Below are positions 1 to 12,057 of a stretch of 64,000 nucleotides of DNA, piece by piece. The DNA is from Haematococcus lacustris (Eukaryota > Chlorophyta > Chlorophyceae > Chlamydomonadales > Haematococcaceae), in NCBI GenBank assembly GCA_030144725.1, contig JASKMD010000017.1:7925722-7989721 (forward strand). The letters run 5' to 3'. Both the position numbers and the translations under genes were made by a program. The notes beneath the pieces are model-generated. The model saw only the letters and a list, made by a program, of their open reading frames with translations, was not told the DNA's origin and searched no databases. Position 1 is the stretch's first letter. The number at the start of each line of letters is the position of its first letter.

Positions 1-4
1 CACA

Positions 5-132
5 AAGGAATGTGAAGCAGAGGCTGTTGATAAAAAGAGGCTAGCTAAGCGCCATGGCTGCAATAGAAAAATGGCTGCAATTGGCACAATGGCTGCAAAT
101 GGCGCAATGGCTGCAAATGGCACACCAGCTAG
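5..132 (+). CDS. Possible upstream SMC6 exon at window edge
   Basis: An open frame runs from the window edge to a strong GTAAGT donor at 133. It begins with a charged, helix-like stretch rich in Lys, Glu and Arg, then has short in-frame tandem repeats of Met-Ala-Ala-Asn-Gly type made by an 18-bp DNA repeat. It lies upstream and on the same strand as the SMC6 exons and could be coiled-coil coding sequence. The exon ends in phase 2 and does not join cleanly to the next candidate at 391, so an exon is missing or one assignment is wrong. Tentative. Confidence 0.3.
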
Positions 133-390
133 GTAAGTGTGGTAGATGTGTGCGGCTGCTGCTTCAAGCACAGGCAAGTGTGCTGTTGAGGAGTAGCTGG
201 GCTGCTATGTGGTAAAGACTACTGGGCTGCGGGGCATACCCACCCAGGGTCAACATACCAGGCTACCTCTGCCCTAGGAAACCAAGCATGTTTCCCATGC
301 CGCAGTTCTTGGCTCTCAGTGTGCCTCCTACCCTCAGCATTGCAATGCTGCTGCTACCCTGATGCTGCTGCCCTCCTACCTTGACTGCAG

Positions 391-453
391 TTTTGTGAAG
401 AGGCGGAACTGGAGAAGTATCAGGCAATGGCGGAGCAGTATTTGCGCGGCTTG
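391..453 (+). CDS. Possible SMC6 coiled-coil exon
   Basis: A 63-bp (21-codon) open segment sits between an acceptor (TGCAG ending at 390) and a GTGCGT donor at 454. The translation is Glu/Leu/Lys-rich and looks like part of a coiled coil, as expected just before the C-terminal head of an SMC protein. It is phase 0 at both ends. No exon was recognised between 454 and 1086, so the join to the confident exons is inferred. Confidence 0.4.
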
Positions 454-1086
454 GTGCGTAGGTTTCAACCTCCATCCCACATCTTCATCCCAGCTACATA
501 GAATGCTGCCTACCCAGCTTTGCAGTGCCTCAGCTCTGGCCATCGGTAGCACTGCGCATGAGACTGCCAGGCAGCTTCTGACTGTTGTCGTCTAGACCTC
601 TGTCTATGCTATGGCTCCTGCGGGCTCATGTGTTTGGACCTGTACCTCATATAAGCTCTGCAACATCCCAGACTGACGTGCCAGCTGGTTCTGCCCCTAT
701 TTCCCTAGCTGTGGCTGCATGCAAAGCATGCTGACCTGATCCCTTGCTGCTGCCGCTGCTGGCATGGTGCGGTGCCAGCCCCAGTTGCCGTGCCAGCCCC
801 TTCGCCGCAAGGGTCACGCCAGGAACACCCAGGACCAAGGAGGGGTGCATGGAGGTGCAGCAGAGGACGCCGCAGTGGCCGCAGTCATGAGCAACCCGGC
901 GGTGGGTGCTGATCACACAGCTGTGACCAGCCTCTGGCCTCCCAGCCTTGCTGCCACCCCTGGCTTTTCCCTGCAAGCCTCCCTCCCGGGCACCACTGCC
1001 TGGCCAGCACCACCTCCAAGCCTGCGACTTCTGCTGCCAATGTGATGGTCAGTGATGGTTGTGGTGGATGGCGCTGTATGGTCCAG

Positions 1087-2844
1087 GCGCTTGAAAAAGT
1101 GGTGGTGAAACTGCAACAGCACATTGAAAGAGAGGAGAGCAACGCTGGGGGAGACCTGGACTCCTTGGAAAAGGAGGAGAACAGGCTGCAAAAGATTGTG
1201 AGTGCTGCTTCCTGTGGGGCTTGTCTGAGTACCCACTGAGCAGGCCAGTGCCAGCAGGCCATGCGTTTGCTGTGTGGCCCACTCAGCACGTGCAGCTGCA
1301 AGCAGGTTGAGTAGCAACGTAGCTGAGCTCAGGGAAGGTTTTGTAGCCTGGCGCCCTCATCCTGCCATGCTCGGGCCTTGCTCCTGGCACCGCAGTATCT
1401 GAAGAAGCTGAGAGCTTTCAACAACGCCGAGCAGGTGTGGAATACGCTGAGGGCGAGATACCGGCCCCGCATGGCGAAGTACCAGGCCACAGAGCGCAGC
1501 ACAGAGGATGCTGTGAACAACCTGTTCTTCAAGTACATGGTGAGCGGCAGGTGGTGCCGGGATCAGGGTGGGCTTGATCTCAGGTTGAGTGTGCTGTACC
1601 TGCGCCTGTCTCCTGCATCACCCCCTTGCAACATCCCTGCCTCTGCTGCTACTGCTGCCGTCCTTGCTGTCGCTAGCGCCCCTGCCAGTGCTGTTGGCGC
1701 CGCTGTTGCTGCTGCTGTTTCTGCTGAGAGTGGCGTGCTGCTTGCATCGGCAACCGCAGCACCGTCGAGCCTATCTGGGCCAGCTGAAGGTAAACCACGA
1801 TACGAGGGAGCTGACCATATACTTCCAGAAGAACGCAAACGACAAGCAAACCAAGCCCATCACGGACCTCAAGCAGTGCTCAGGTGGCTGCCAGACCTGC
1901 ATGTGGCAGGAAAGCATTAGTAGGCGCATCACCATCAGCAGCAGCAGCAGCCGACGCAGCAGCAGCAGTGGCATGGATGTAAATGGCACATGCAGCATGT
2001 GCTGCTTTGGGGTAGTCTAGCCAATGGGTTGCCTAAAGAGCATCCATCCTCACCCCTCCCATCTGCTGCTGCCACGCTCCTAATCAGGCCCGCCACTGTG
2101 GGCCACCTGTCTGATTGTTGCTTCTCGTGAGGCTGCTCGTGCCATCACTGCACACCATGTCCTTCCTCTACGTCCCACGTGTTTTGTGTGTGCATGAGCT
2201 GTATGTGAGATGCATGGCAGGCGTGCATGGCAGGCTTGCATGGCAGGCTTGCATATGCCATGTGTGTTGTGTATGTGCCCAGGGGGTGAGCGCTCCTACA
2301 TCACCGTGTCTTTCCTGCTGGCCTTATCCCACTGCACGGAGTCCCCCTTCAGTGTGCTGGACGAGTACGACGTGTACATGGACCCCAGCAACCGACGCGT
2401 GGCCACTGAGACCTTGCTGGAGTTTGCCCTCAACCATCCTCGCAAGCAGTTTGTGCTGCTCACACCCCAGGCAAGCAGGCCCAGCCACGCAGGGACCTCC
2501 CACAGCTGGTCATCCAGACTGCGCTGGGCTGTTCCTAAGCCTGCATGCCAACGCCCTTCCCAGTGTTCATGCTGAACGCTTACCTAACCCCTTGCTGACC
2601 CTTGCTGATTGACGAGCCTGCCCCCTTTCCCTCATGAGGTGGTAGGCAGTGAGTTCACAGCCTATTGCCTGCATGCCTAGCATGTCCCTGAGCTGCATAC
2701 TCTGCCCCTCCTCCTCCTGCTCAGGATGTGCAAGCCGTGGAGGCTGCCAGGCTGACCTTGGAGGAGAAGTCAAGGCGGGACAAGAAGCTGTCAACGCTGC
2801 CAGCTCAATTCCTCAAGGTGGTGCAGATCCGCCCTGCTCGCTGA
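1087..2844 (+). CDS. SMC6: SMC6, C-terminal coiled coil and ATPase head (5' part outside or unresolved)
   Basis: SMC6 pairs with SMC5 in the nuclear SMC5/6 complex, which acts in recombination repair and genome stability. Exons are 1087-1197, 1396-1539, 1760-1883, 2283-2470 and 2725-2844, with matching phases and a TGA stop (228 residues here). The first exon is coiled coil. The third ends within the ABC signature, read as CSGGERS across the splice. The fourth carries the Walker B/D-loop region with the SMC6-type DEYDVYMD segment (SMC5 differs here). The last gives the short Gln-Phe-Leu-Lys-Val-Val tail typical of SMC6. The Leu usually opening the LSGG signature is Cys. The intron at 2471 appears to use a GC donor. 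SMC5 was considered and rejected on the Walker B wording. Confidence 0.92.
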
Positions 2845-5019
2845 ACCGCTGCGTAGGTGAGGTGGTGCACATGACACGCTCGTGCAGCTACAGCAGCGGC
2901 GGGGGCGGTAATAAGGGGCAGGCAATGCCACGTCCAAGGCTGCTGCTGAGCGCGGTGGATAGGTGGGCTGGATGGTGGAAACGCACATGCGTCACTGGCA
3001 AACCGCCGTGATGATGCCTTTGCACTGATGTGCTGTCAGCTTGGTATAACTGCTGGGCAATGAGCCGGGTGGGAAGGTGGGCAAAGCTGTAAGTCATGTG
3101 TTGAAGCTGCCCTGGCATGAGGCAGCAGTGGCTAACATGCCCTTGGTTGCCCGGGCTGCTGGCCGGATTTGCAGGAGCAGGGTTCATCCTGGAGCTTCCG
3201 CCCTTGGAAGTGGACAAGCTGCAATGCTTGCCATGCATGCACGCTACAGACCATGTTGTTGGTTCCTGTTGACCTGCCCTTCTCTCTGACGATGCTGCTG
3301 TTGTACCTCCTACCTTGTCTGTTGAATTGATGGCTGCCTTGCTAACCGCTATTGTGGGCATCAGCTTTGCCATGAATCGTGATCACCGACATTGCATTGT
3401 ACTTGCATGAACATGTCATGCACTGAGCCGTCAAACTAGGCCATCATGGCATGTGCAAGGCACTCAGCGCAAGGCAGCTAGTCTGGAGTTTTTCAAAAGC
3501 TGCATTTGGTTGCGAAATAGTGTGGGACCTGCAGCAGCAGTGCGGCAGTGGGCAATGAATGGCCAGTTGTGCTCGTGCAATTTGTTATGTAAGTCAAGGA
3601 AGGTCGTCTCAAGATGATGGCGGGGGGGGGGGGGGCGGCTCGTGCCAAGATTGCGATACGTTGACCGGTCTTGCGCGGCTTCCATCGCGCGAGAGGCAGT
3701 AGTGTGAATCTGGACACCGCGTCTCGCCGCTCTCAGTGCTTGACAAGGTCTTCGGCGAGACAGTCTGAAGGGTAGTGTACGTCTTCCCCGCTGTATGTCG
3801 GCGAAGGGACGTGTAGTGACATGTAACCCTAGTTTAGTTCGATGGGTTCCAGTCCCTTGCCAGGAGTGCTGCGGTGCCGCCGCATCTGGCCATAGCAGTC
3901 TAACAATGAGCGCGTGTTGCCGCCGTCACTGGTCTTCTTGCTGCCGGTCCCGCACGAGGCACCACCGGGGTGGCTCCTTAACCAGGCGTTCCAGACGCCG
4001 CACTCGCTCATCCACCCGCTGAATGCCCAGCTGCGTTCTACCTCCAGGCCTCAAGCTAGTCGGGACCCGGCCAGTGGATGTCACGAGTTAGGAGTTTGTC
4101 AATCAAGGCTGGAGCAACGGTCGAGGGTGGAGCAGCAGGTCACGATCAGTGCCGGCAGCGGCGGTGACTTGACGGCGGCAGCACGGATCCCTACGGCTCG
4201 CAAATTGAACCACGGATGCGAAACGCCATTGTCACCCATGCCTCCCAGCTTTGCCACCATTGCTACCATCACTCCTATAGCTCTCTCTTCGCCGCGACTA
4301 CTAGTACTTGTACATCCCCAGATAACATTGTCACAGATGCTTGCACATGCTTGCACGCTCCGCCCTAACATGAACATGACGGGTAGCTTTTGTAAAACAT
4401 GGAGCAGGGTGCGACCGCCCGCCCGCTTGAGCCAGGGCAGCTATCAAAGCCTGCAAAGGTCTGGTGCACAGCGACCAGTGTACGCATCGCCTGGTGCGCG
4501 CTCACATACACAGGCGCAAAATGCAGGCGACACCACGCTGAGGACATTTGGTGTCCAGCCTGCCTGGGGCTGCCCCTGGCCATTGCAGGTATCAGGCGCA
4601 GCCTGTCAGCGATGTTGTCACCGTTTTCTACAAGAAGACTGGCTCAGTGGTGCGGTCAGTCAGCCGGACCACGGTCCTAGTCGTGTCTTGTATGGCTACT
4701 GAGACAACCCCCCCTCATGGATACACACTCGGGTTTGGGTCAAGGACAAGAGGATAGGTGCATTGATGACCTGGTGGCTGCATCACAATGTTGCAGTTTG
4801 TGCTACGGCAGCCACTATGGCTCGGACAACACAAGGCTTGATCTTGGGTGATCTGTCGGACAGCCGCTTGCCCAGCAGCTTGAATGCCTTGGTGCCTGGG
4901 CATCACAGTGCCACCAGCATAGCTTCAGGGAGTGACGCCTGCTCTCACCAATGCGCTGAAGGTTCAGCACTGCGGCGGTGCCACTGTCCAGCCACCTGAT
5001 GGGAAGCTGTGTCAGGAGC
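2845..5019. other. Mostly non-coding stretch between SMC6 and the next genes
   Basis: This holds the presumed SMC6 3' UTR, including a TGTAA at 3088-3092, and sequence with no gene model I can support. A 13-base poly-G run lies near 3,620. On the - strand around 4,800-4,920 there is a Lys-rich open stretch that could be a downstream or alternative exon of the gene ending at 5,020, but splice signals do not settle it. Confidence 0.5.
3088..3092 (+). promoter_or_regulatory. Candidate poly(A) signal (TGTAA) for SMC6
   Basis: TGTAA is the usual polyadenylation signal in volvocine green algae. It occurs about 245 bases after the SMC6 stop codon. The motif is short and could be chance. No other TGTAA was noticed closer to the stop. 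Confidence 0.35.
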
Positions 5020-6060
5020 TTAAGAAGGCATGCCCTTGCCCTTGTCAGCATTTGCAGCCTTTGTAGCCTTGGCAGGCTCAGGTCAGTGGGGTAATAGTGG
5101 TGGGCTGCGGGCTTCAGACTGATGGCTGTGTGCCTGCCTTGCCCTTGGCCTCGCCTTGACCTTTGGGTCCCTCAGCTGCCTGACCAGCCTTGGCACGCTT
5201 GGTGCGCTCCATGGACAGGGCCTCAGCCTCCTGCTGAAGTTGCATGGCACACACGACACACAGGGCATGGCGGTCTCAGCTGGTCACACTGTGCAGGCGG
5301 TCTCCTGCCTCACAATGACTTGCCACCTCCAAGATCTTCTCCTGCCCCAACCCTAACTCCAACACCCTGGGCCGAAGCCCACCCCCTGGCCTGCCAACCC
5401 CTCACCCGCACCCCCACCCCAATGCCTCGCACCCAATGACCCTAACCGCAACACCCCTGCCCATACCTTCCCGAGAAGAAGCGCTTCAGTGTGCGCTCCT
5501 GGGCGCAGTCCAGCCCAGCCGCTAGCGGGACAAGCTGGGCTCCAGGCACTCTCTCACCACCGCACCCCAGGTGGCCTCAGGGGCAGCCTCAGCCTTGTGG
5601 GCATGCAGCCCTGCAGCGAGGTGCCAGGTGTGGGGGCAGCAGCCAGGCAGCTGAGTCTTGCCGCCGACTCTTGGTTGCTGCTGACCAGCGCTTGGTGTTG
5701 CGGGTGGCCTTGGTCAGCTGGCTGTCATGCTTTTGCTCCCGTCATACTCAGCACCACCGCCACTCCATAGGGTTAGGGCTGCCTGGTTCCTCAACTGGTC
5801 TGTGTCAGAGTCCAGCTCTGCATGGTCCAGCTTGGTTAGTTGCCTGGCGCATGCGCCCAGCTTAAACCCAATCTGCGTCTTGTGGTCAGAGTCCAAGGTG
5901 GCCGTCAGCCCTGGCCCTGTGAAGGGCAAGTCGGCTGCTTGCACGCAGGGCACCTTGGCGGTGCTGCGGTCATAGGCCACACAGATGCTGGTACCGTCTG
6001 TCTCCCCTCTGCATGCAATGTGCAAATCGAAAGCTCTGCTCCGGGAAACCGCCCGTGGTC
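5020..6060 (-). CDS. Unidentified minus-strand gene, 3' exons with Lys-rich C-terminus
   Basis: The two 3'-most exons are convincing. Exon 5120-5233 (38 codons, acceptor TTCAG, donor GTCTGA) is Ala/Glu/Lys-rich with an amphipathic start. Exon 5020-5076 ends in TAA after a run rich in Lys and Ala. Both are phase 0. Upstream, a coding-like segment ends at a GTATGG donor next to 5467, and an open frame at about 5714-6025 (103 residues) continues into 6060 in another frame. The phases of these upstream pieces do not join cleanly, so either exon edges are wrong or the gene is damaged. The protein family is not recognised. It is transcribed toward SMC6 and away from the membrane-protein gene that starts near 6,183. 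Confidence 0.35.
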
Positions 6061-6182
6061 CTGGCTGTTGACCACCACCAGGGCAACCTGGTGTGCGCCC
6101 TTAGGCTGTGAGCACCTTGCCCTTAGGCCCTTGGCTCATAGCCTTGCCAGGCCAGCCTGCTGTCCCCTGCCCTCCCCTGCAG

Positions 6183-9100
6183 TTTGGCACCGAGGTCACC
6201 CTGCCCGCCACCTCCCTCCTGGGACCCGAGCTGTCCATCCGCCAGCCAGCTGCCCTGGGAGCCGCCCCAACAGAGTGTGGGTCACACAGAGGGGTCACAC
6301 AGAGGGGAAGGGGGGGGAAGGGAAAGGGTGGCCAAGGCAGGCCAGGCCAGGGGAGGACGGGCCAGGGAGACTGGGACTGCAGCTCTGGTGCCAGCCTGAC
6401 CCAGTCCAGCGCTCTCACTCCCTGCTGGTCTTCCCACAGCCCACCACCCGAGTGATAGTGTGACCCTCACCTCAAACTCCATCTACTGTCAGTCAAGCCA
6501 GGGTGTCCCCTCTGCCTGCTGCACCACCCTCCACTCCCCTCTTGCCCTCGTCCAACACCGTGTCAGCCTGTGCCACCACTCCCACGGCCTAGGTCATAGG
6601 AGCCACATGACCATCCTGGCCAGTGGATGCCGGTGCCCTGGCACTCACCAGCTCCTACAACCCCTGCCCACCATCAGCAGCAGCGTTGGTGGGGCATGGG
6701 TTGCATGGCCAGCCAGCCCTGTGGGCCGGGTGGCCGACTCTGCTGCCTGCACACCCCCACACTGCCCCGTGGTAAGTGCTGGGTGCCGGGTCATGCTGTC
6801 TGTCAGGGCCTGGCACTGCCCCTGACCTGCAGATTATGAGCTGGAGATCAAGATGCTGAAGCCCAGCACTGCGTACGTTGTCAAGGTGTTAGGGCTGGAT
6901 TACACCCGGCCTGGCATCTCACACACATCACACCCTCAGCCAGGCACTATGACTAACTAACTAACCAACTAATTAATTAACTAACTAACTTAACTGTCTC
7001 CAGTGCCTTGTTCAGCTGCACACTGCATATCTTTAAACCACATGCTCCCAGACAACATGAAAAGCTTGCTGCATGCTGGACAGCGCCTCTAGGCAACTAA
7101 CTAACCAACTAATGCCGCAACCATCTCCACACTGGTGTTGCTGCTGCTGCTGCCATGCCATGTCACATATCACACCCACAAGCCGCTTTGCCTGCCTCAC
7201 TCCTTCGTGGGTGTAGATAAAGAGTGAGGGGCCAGGTGAGGGAGGTGAGGGGCTGGCAGTGCGCAGCGAGCGGCTGCTGACCCTAAGCGTGGAGGAGGAG
7301 CGCAACCGGGACATTGAGATGGCGGCCTTTGCAGGTCAGTGGCTGGGCCATCCACTGCAACCCGCCAGCCTGCCTCACTTCCATTCTCATTCATCCTGGA
7401 CCACATTGTCAAAGCAGGTTGCGGTAATAGGGCATAGTTTGCATCATGTTCCCAGCCACAGGGCCTCACCTGCACCCAGCTCTGTCCCTCACCCTCACCC
7501 GCCCTAAGACCCAGGCTCTGGCACTGGCCGTGGATTGTTGTGTAGCCGTCGCCCAGCCCCTGCCCCAGCCCCAGACCCTGCCAGGGATGCTGAGCACACT
7601 TGGTGTCCAGCCTGCCTGGGGCTGACCTCGGCCCTGACCCTGACCTAAACCTAGGACCCGGACTGGACCCTGACCTCGACCCTGACCTCGACCCCGACCT
7701 CGACCCTGACCTCGACCCTGACCGCTTCCCTGATCTCGACCCCGACCCCAGCCCTGACCTGCCAGTGCCCCTGGACCCTGGTTGTGGTGCTGTGGTATGG
7801 GTTAAGCGTGCCCCTTCACACCGGTGATGATGGTGCTGCTGATGATGCTGGTGGTCGTGGTGGTGGTGGTGGTGATGGTGATGCTGCTGCTGCTGGTGGT
7901 CGTGGTTATGATGGTGGTGGTAACGGTGTCGCAGGCTCCCTCATCAAGCTGGGTGACTATGACGCCACTGTGCTCAACTTTGCAGCCTCTACTGGGCTGT
8001 ACTCAGTCCGGGTCCTGCAGGTGAGTCCCGGCCCACTCTGCTGCCCGCTGCCAGCATCCCCGCCTGCTGTCTGTCCCTTTGCAAAGAGACGAGGCAGCTG
8101 ACCAGCACGACAGGGAAACAACAGGGACTGCTGTGCTGCCCAGGCTGTGTGGAGTGAAGAGTGTGATTGTGAACATCAGGACTTAACCACATCCTGTTTT
8201 TCAAATGGCTGGGGACAAAATGGTCGTTGTGGGCAGTTTTAGTGGAGATGGGCAGTCAAGTAAGGCGATCAATTCGAGAATGGGCAATCAAGATGGGCAG
8301 CCTTGATGAGTTTTGGCAGACATCGCTCTCAGCCATGGCACCTAGGCACCTGACCAAATCAAGCAGGCGTTGCATTTCCTCCATCATGTATCTTTCTGTA
8401 CCTCTTTAAACCTCACTTTGTTTTGAATGGGAACACAGTGGCTGTCACTAGCCATCCATCATTGAGCCATTGTTAGCAATCAGGGTCTCTGAGTGGTCTC
8501 ACCGCCTTGACCTATCACATCCATGCGCTTGCACCACCACGACCACCACCACCACCACCAGCTGCTGCCGGGCCCCCTGACGCCCCCTGAGCCCCTGTTC
8601 TGCTGCCGCCCTGGGCCGCCCGGGCAGTGTCCAGGTGGATGACGTAGCCGCCGCCACCCAGCTGGTGCGCTTCACCTCGGACTACACAGAGCTGGGCCTG
8701 GCCGTGCGCGCCTACACCCTCAGCAGCGTCAAGTTCGGGTGCGGGCTGAGGGAGGGCAGGGAGGTGGCCGGGAGGAGGGCAGGGGTGTGGGGTGGAGGGT
8801 GGGTGTAGGAGGGTGGGTGGGGCGCAGGGGAGCTGAGGAGGAGGACGGCGTAAGGGAAGGGGGAAGGAGTATAGGCACACCCAGTCTGCTTGTGTCTGTT
8901 GGCGTGGTAATGTGGCTGAAGTGTCTGCCCTGGCCCCCTCCCTCCCTCCCCCCACCTTGACTCACCGCTGACTCACTAGCCTCTCCCACTCCAGACTTGA
9001 GCCACCAGGGCAGCCTGGCAGGCCCCTCACCAGCGAGGACCCTGGCGGCTGCAGGCGGTGGGGCGGTGAGATCAGCGGCAGTCGGGTGGTGGCGGAGGGC

Positions 9101-11775
9101 GAGCTGCGCTGGATCGTGGCGCGGGCTGTGGAGCTGGAGGACCGCAGCAGGCTGGAGGACGGCTACTCCGCTCAGTCCAGGCTGCTGGAGGTCAGGGGCC
9201 AGGAGCCATAGGCTAGCCACCCGCACTCTCCTGGCCCTACCTCTCTCAACCACCCACTGCCCCATCCTCTGCCCCCTCCCCCTGGCCACCTTGCCACCTC
9301 CTCCCTGCCCAGCCCCTCCCCTCCCTGCGCCTGCCCTACTACCCTTGCCACCCCTCTTGCCACCCCTCTTGCCACACCCCCTTGCCACCCCTCTCCTCCC
9401 CTTGCCTCCCCCTCTTCGCCCTTCACCTTCAGGCGGAGGCTGCGCGTTTGACCCAGCAGCTGGAGCAGCAGCGCCTCACCGCAGCCTCTGCCCTGCGCCT
9501 CACCCGCCTCACCTACCTCACCCTCACCGCCCTCATGGCCCTCCTCACGCTGGCTGCCTTTGCAACAACGGCCTGGCTGCTGGCTCGATCCCACCGGGTC
9601 AACGCAGCCACCCGACAGGCAGCTGCCACGCAGCTTCTCAGCCTGCAGCAGCAGCTGGACACACTGCAGCTGTACAGGGTGTCACTGGAGCTCGACAGTG
9701 GTGCCTGGATGCGAGCAGCTGCCCAGCAGCTGCCAGAGGGGTGGGGGAGTGAGGGGCCAGGGAGCACTGGAAGGGGAGGTGGCCAGAGTTGGCTCAGGTG
9801 TGACGAGTGTGAGGAGGCCAGGTGTGACTGGGCGTGGGAGGGCGAGGGGTGTGAGGGAAGTGAGGGGTGTAGCTGTGGTGCTGGAAACTGCACCCAGGCA
9901 CCAGGAGATGAGCAGGAGCAAGAGAGTGAACAGCCAAGGAGCCCAGACCAGCCTGCTGCCTGCAGCATTGGCACCAGGGGCTGTGCTGCTGCTGCGGCTG
10001 CTGCTGTGGAGGGCACCAGCAGCCTAGGGCCTGGTGGGGGGCCTGGTGATGGCCTGCCCTCCGCTGGGCTCGGTCCTGGTCCTCAGGTTCAGGCCTTGGC
10101 TTCCCCCAGCAGCCTTGGTGGCAGCGAGGGAAACAATGAACACCCAGGCACTACACCCTCAGCAGCAGCGGGTGGTGGGGCAGGGACAGCAGCAGCAGGT
10201 GGTGGGGTGGGGGCAGGAGCTGGTGGTGGGGTAGGGGCAGCAGCAGCAGGTGGTGGTGGGATGTCTGGTGAGGGGCTGACGGCTGGGCTGGCAACTGGCG
10301 CAGTGGCAGGGGAGGTGGCAGCAGGCATGCGGACCCCTGGCCCTGCTGCAGCTAGGGAGCTGGCGGGTCGAGGGGCCTCTGGGGCAGCATCAGCGGCAGA
10401 GCAGGGTCAAACTGACTGCCCGCAAGACCAGCCACAGGCCAGCCACTGCAGGGGCGCCTGCACTGGCAGTAACCGTGGCAACAGCAGCAGCAGCAGCAGT
10501 GCCAGAGGTTCAGGCAAGAGTAGGCCTTGGTCCAGGCCCCAGGGCAAGGCTGGCTGCTGCCCCTGCTGCTGCTGCCCTCAACGTAGCCCAGCCAGGCCAG
10601 CTAGCACTACCAGCAGCACCAGCAGCAGCACCAGCGGCAGCAGTGGTTTGCAGCATGGCAGCAGGCAGCGCAGCAGTGAGGGGCAAGCTGGCCCTGGCAG
10701 CCGCCACCCAGGTGCTGCCCCCGCTGCCGCATTCCCCACCGCCCGCCATGTCAACCACAGCGCCACTCTGGCTTTACTGGGGCCTGAGGGGCAGGGCGGG
10801 GCGGCCCTGGCGGCAGCGCTCAGGCACAGCATCAGGCCTCATGCCCCTCAACCCAGCAACCTCACAGGGCCAGGGGCAGGGCCTGGGGGGGCGGCAGAGG
10901 TCAGAGCAGAGGCCCGGGTGGGGCAGGGGGCGGGGGCTGCCAGCACCTGGGGCGGTGGCAGCAGTGCGGGGGGCTGGGCTGAGTGGGATGCCGGTGCGGG
11001 GGTGGGCCCACTGCCTGACCAGCCCCCGCACCCCTGGACCTTTGTCCAGGCGGCCTCCTCCCTGTATGCCACCTACTTGCAGGAATGGATCAAGCTGAAG
11101 ATGGCTGAGGTGAGAGTGGCCCTGACCCTCACCCTGTGTGGCAGCACGATGCCATGTTACAGGTTCAGCTGAACATAGTAAAGGGGGGAGGAAAGGCTCA
11201 GGGTTGGGGCTAGGAAGCGGGAGGGAAGGAGAAGGAAGGGACTTGTGCGTTGGATTGAGGGTGTAGTGTGGTCACGTTGACGGACGGAGATTGGAAAGTG
11301 TGAGTTCAACCCCTCTCCCTACGTTACGGTGCAGAGCATTCAAGTGAGGGTCGCGGCCCTGATGACGGAGTCGAGCTCAGAAACAGCGCCGGCGTCGCCG
11401 GCCGCACATCCGAGACCGCCGAAGGAGGAGCGACGAGCGACAACGAGCGATGAGCGACAGCGAGATGGCGGCGCTCAATGGCGCCAAGGTCATGCCGCGG
11501 ACGGAGTCGACGCGGTCCCAGACGCCCTGTCTGATTCTGAGCGTCGGCTAGTCGACCCTAAACGGGCCAGCCGTCACGGCAGAGTGCGTGTCAAACGGCT
11601 TCAAGGCGCGGCTTTGGAGCGACGCGAGGCCTTCGCTGGCCAAACAAACAGGGACAGGCGACAGGGGCAAAAGGATGTGCGGATCCGTGACAGCCTTGGT
11701 AGGCAAACTTCTAAGCGCAGGCCTCAACGTGATCACGACGCCGAGTACATCGACGACTATTACTACGATGCATAG
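6183..11775 (+). CDS. Unidentified single-pass membrane protein with low-complexity tail (5' end unresolved)
   Basis: Nine exons join with consistent phases: 6183-6276, 6440-6502, 6833-6885, 7217-7334, 7935-8020, 8635-8738, 8995-9190, 9433-11109 and 11335-11775 (944 codons including TAG). The first seven encode a beta-rich, probably extracellular or lumenal region, with a YELEIKMLKP segment resembling fibronectin/Ig-type repeats. The 1.7-kb exon starts with a Gln-rich coiled coil, then one hydrophobic membrane segment (about 9,505-9,580), then long Gly/Ala/Ser/Gln low complexity, and ends in a helical stretch. The last exon is Arg-rich and highly charged, ending in an acidic, Tyr-rich tail. 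I do not recognise the family and do not see the start codon. A copia element sits 27 bp past the stop, and the last exon is duplicated beyond it. Confidence 0.72.
7667..7760 (+). repeat. 12-bp tandem repeat (CCTGACCTCGAC-type) in an intron
   Basis: About seven imperfect 12-bp units are built from alternating CCTGAC/CCCGAC and CTCGAC blocks. The repeat lies in the intron between exons 7217-7334 and 7935-8020 of the membrane-protein gene. Confidence 0.75.
7823..7925 (+). repeat. GTG/ATG/CTG trinucleotide-rich tract in an intron
   Basis: An imperfect trinucleotide tract dominated by GTG, with GAT and GCT interruptions, ends about ten bases before the acceptor of exon 7935. Its closeness to the 3' splice site could influence splicing. 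Confidence 0.65.
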
Positions 11776-11802
11776 AATAAACGCCCTGACTGCAGGCTGG
11801 TG
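11242..11802 (+). repeat. 561-bp direct repeat, copy 1 (left of copia)
   Basis: This contains the 3' part of the last intron, the whole last exon (11335-11775) and 27 bp of 3' UTR of the membrane-protein gene. It ends exactly where the copia 5' LTR starts. Copy 2 lies at 17163-17723, offset 5,921 bp. I saw one difference, G versus A, near base 21 of the repeat. Confidence 0.95.
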
Positions 11803-12057
11803 TGTTGTGGGGAACAGGCCTAGGCCACCCGCAGCCGTCTCTGACCTAAGTGTGAGGCGGTGTGAGACGGTGTACTTAAGCTGTGCCTTGGGCCTGCGAT
11901 GGTGGGCATTGACGTGCCCCCTTCGCAGGTATGGTGGTCGCTCTTGCTATGGCACATAGGGCATCCGACGTGGCAGCCGTAGTGCACCGCTATGCATTTG
12001 TACTTGTTCTTAGATCGTGGACTCTTTTGTAATGGGCATTGACGTGCCCCCTTCGCA
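11803..12057 (+). repeat. Copia 5' LTR
   Basis: 255 bp, beginning TGTTGTGG and ending TTCGCA (TG...CA ends). It contains TGTAA near 12029, the green-algal poly(A) signal, which fits the R-region role. An internal 28-bp repeat copies the LTR end. Confidence 0.95.
11903..11930 (+). repeat. Internal copy of the LTR 3' end and first PBS bases
   Basis: 28 bp here match 12033-12060 exactly, 130 bp downstream. The second copy spans the last 25 bp of the LTR plus the first three bases of the primer-binding site. The match resumes as ATGG after one missing T. The same internal copy is in the 3' LTR at 17004-17031. Confidence 0.9.

Noticed and set aside
1087..2844. SMC5 or a cohesin/condensin SMC
   Set aside because: The Walker B region reads DEYDVYMD and the C-terminal tail fits SMC6, not the DEINQGMD form of SMC5.
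11329..11775. 148-codon frame as an independent gene (and copy at 17250)
   Set aside because: In copy 1 it is the last exon of the membrane-protein gene, joined in phase from 11109. The apparent start lies in the intron.
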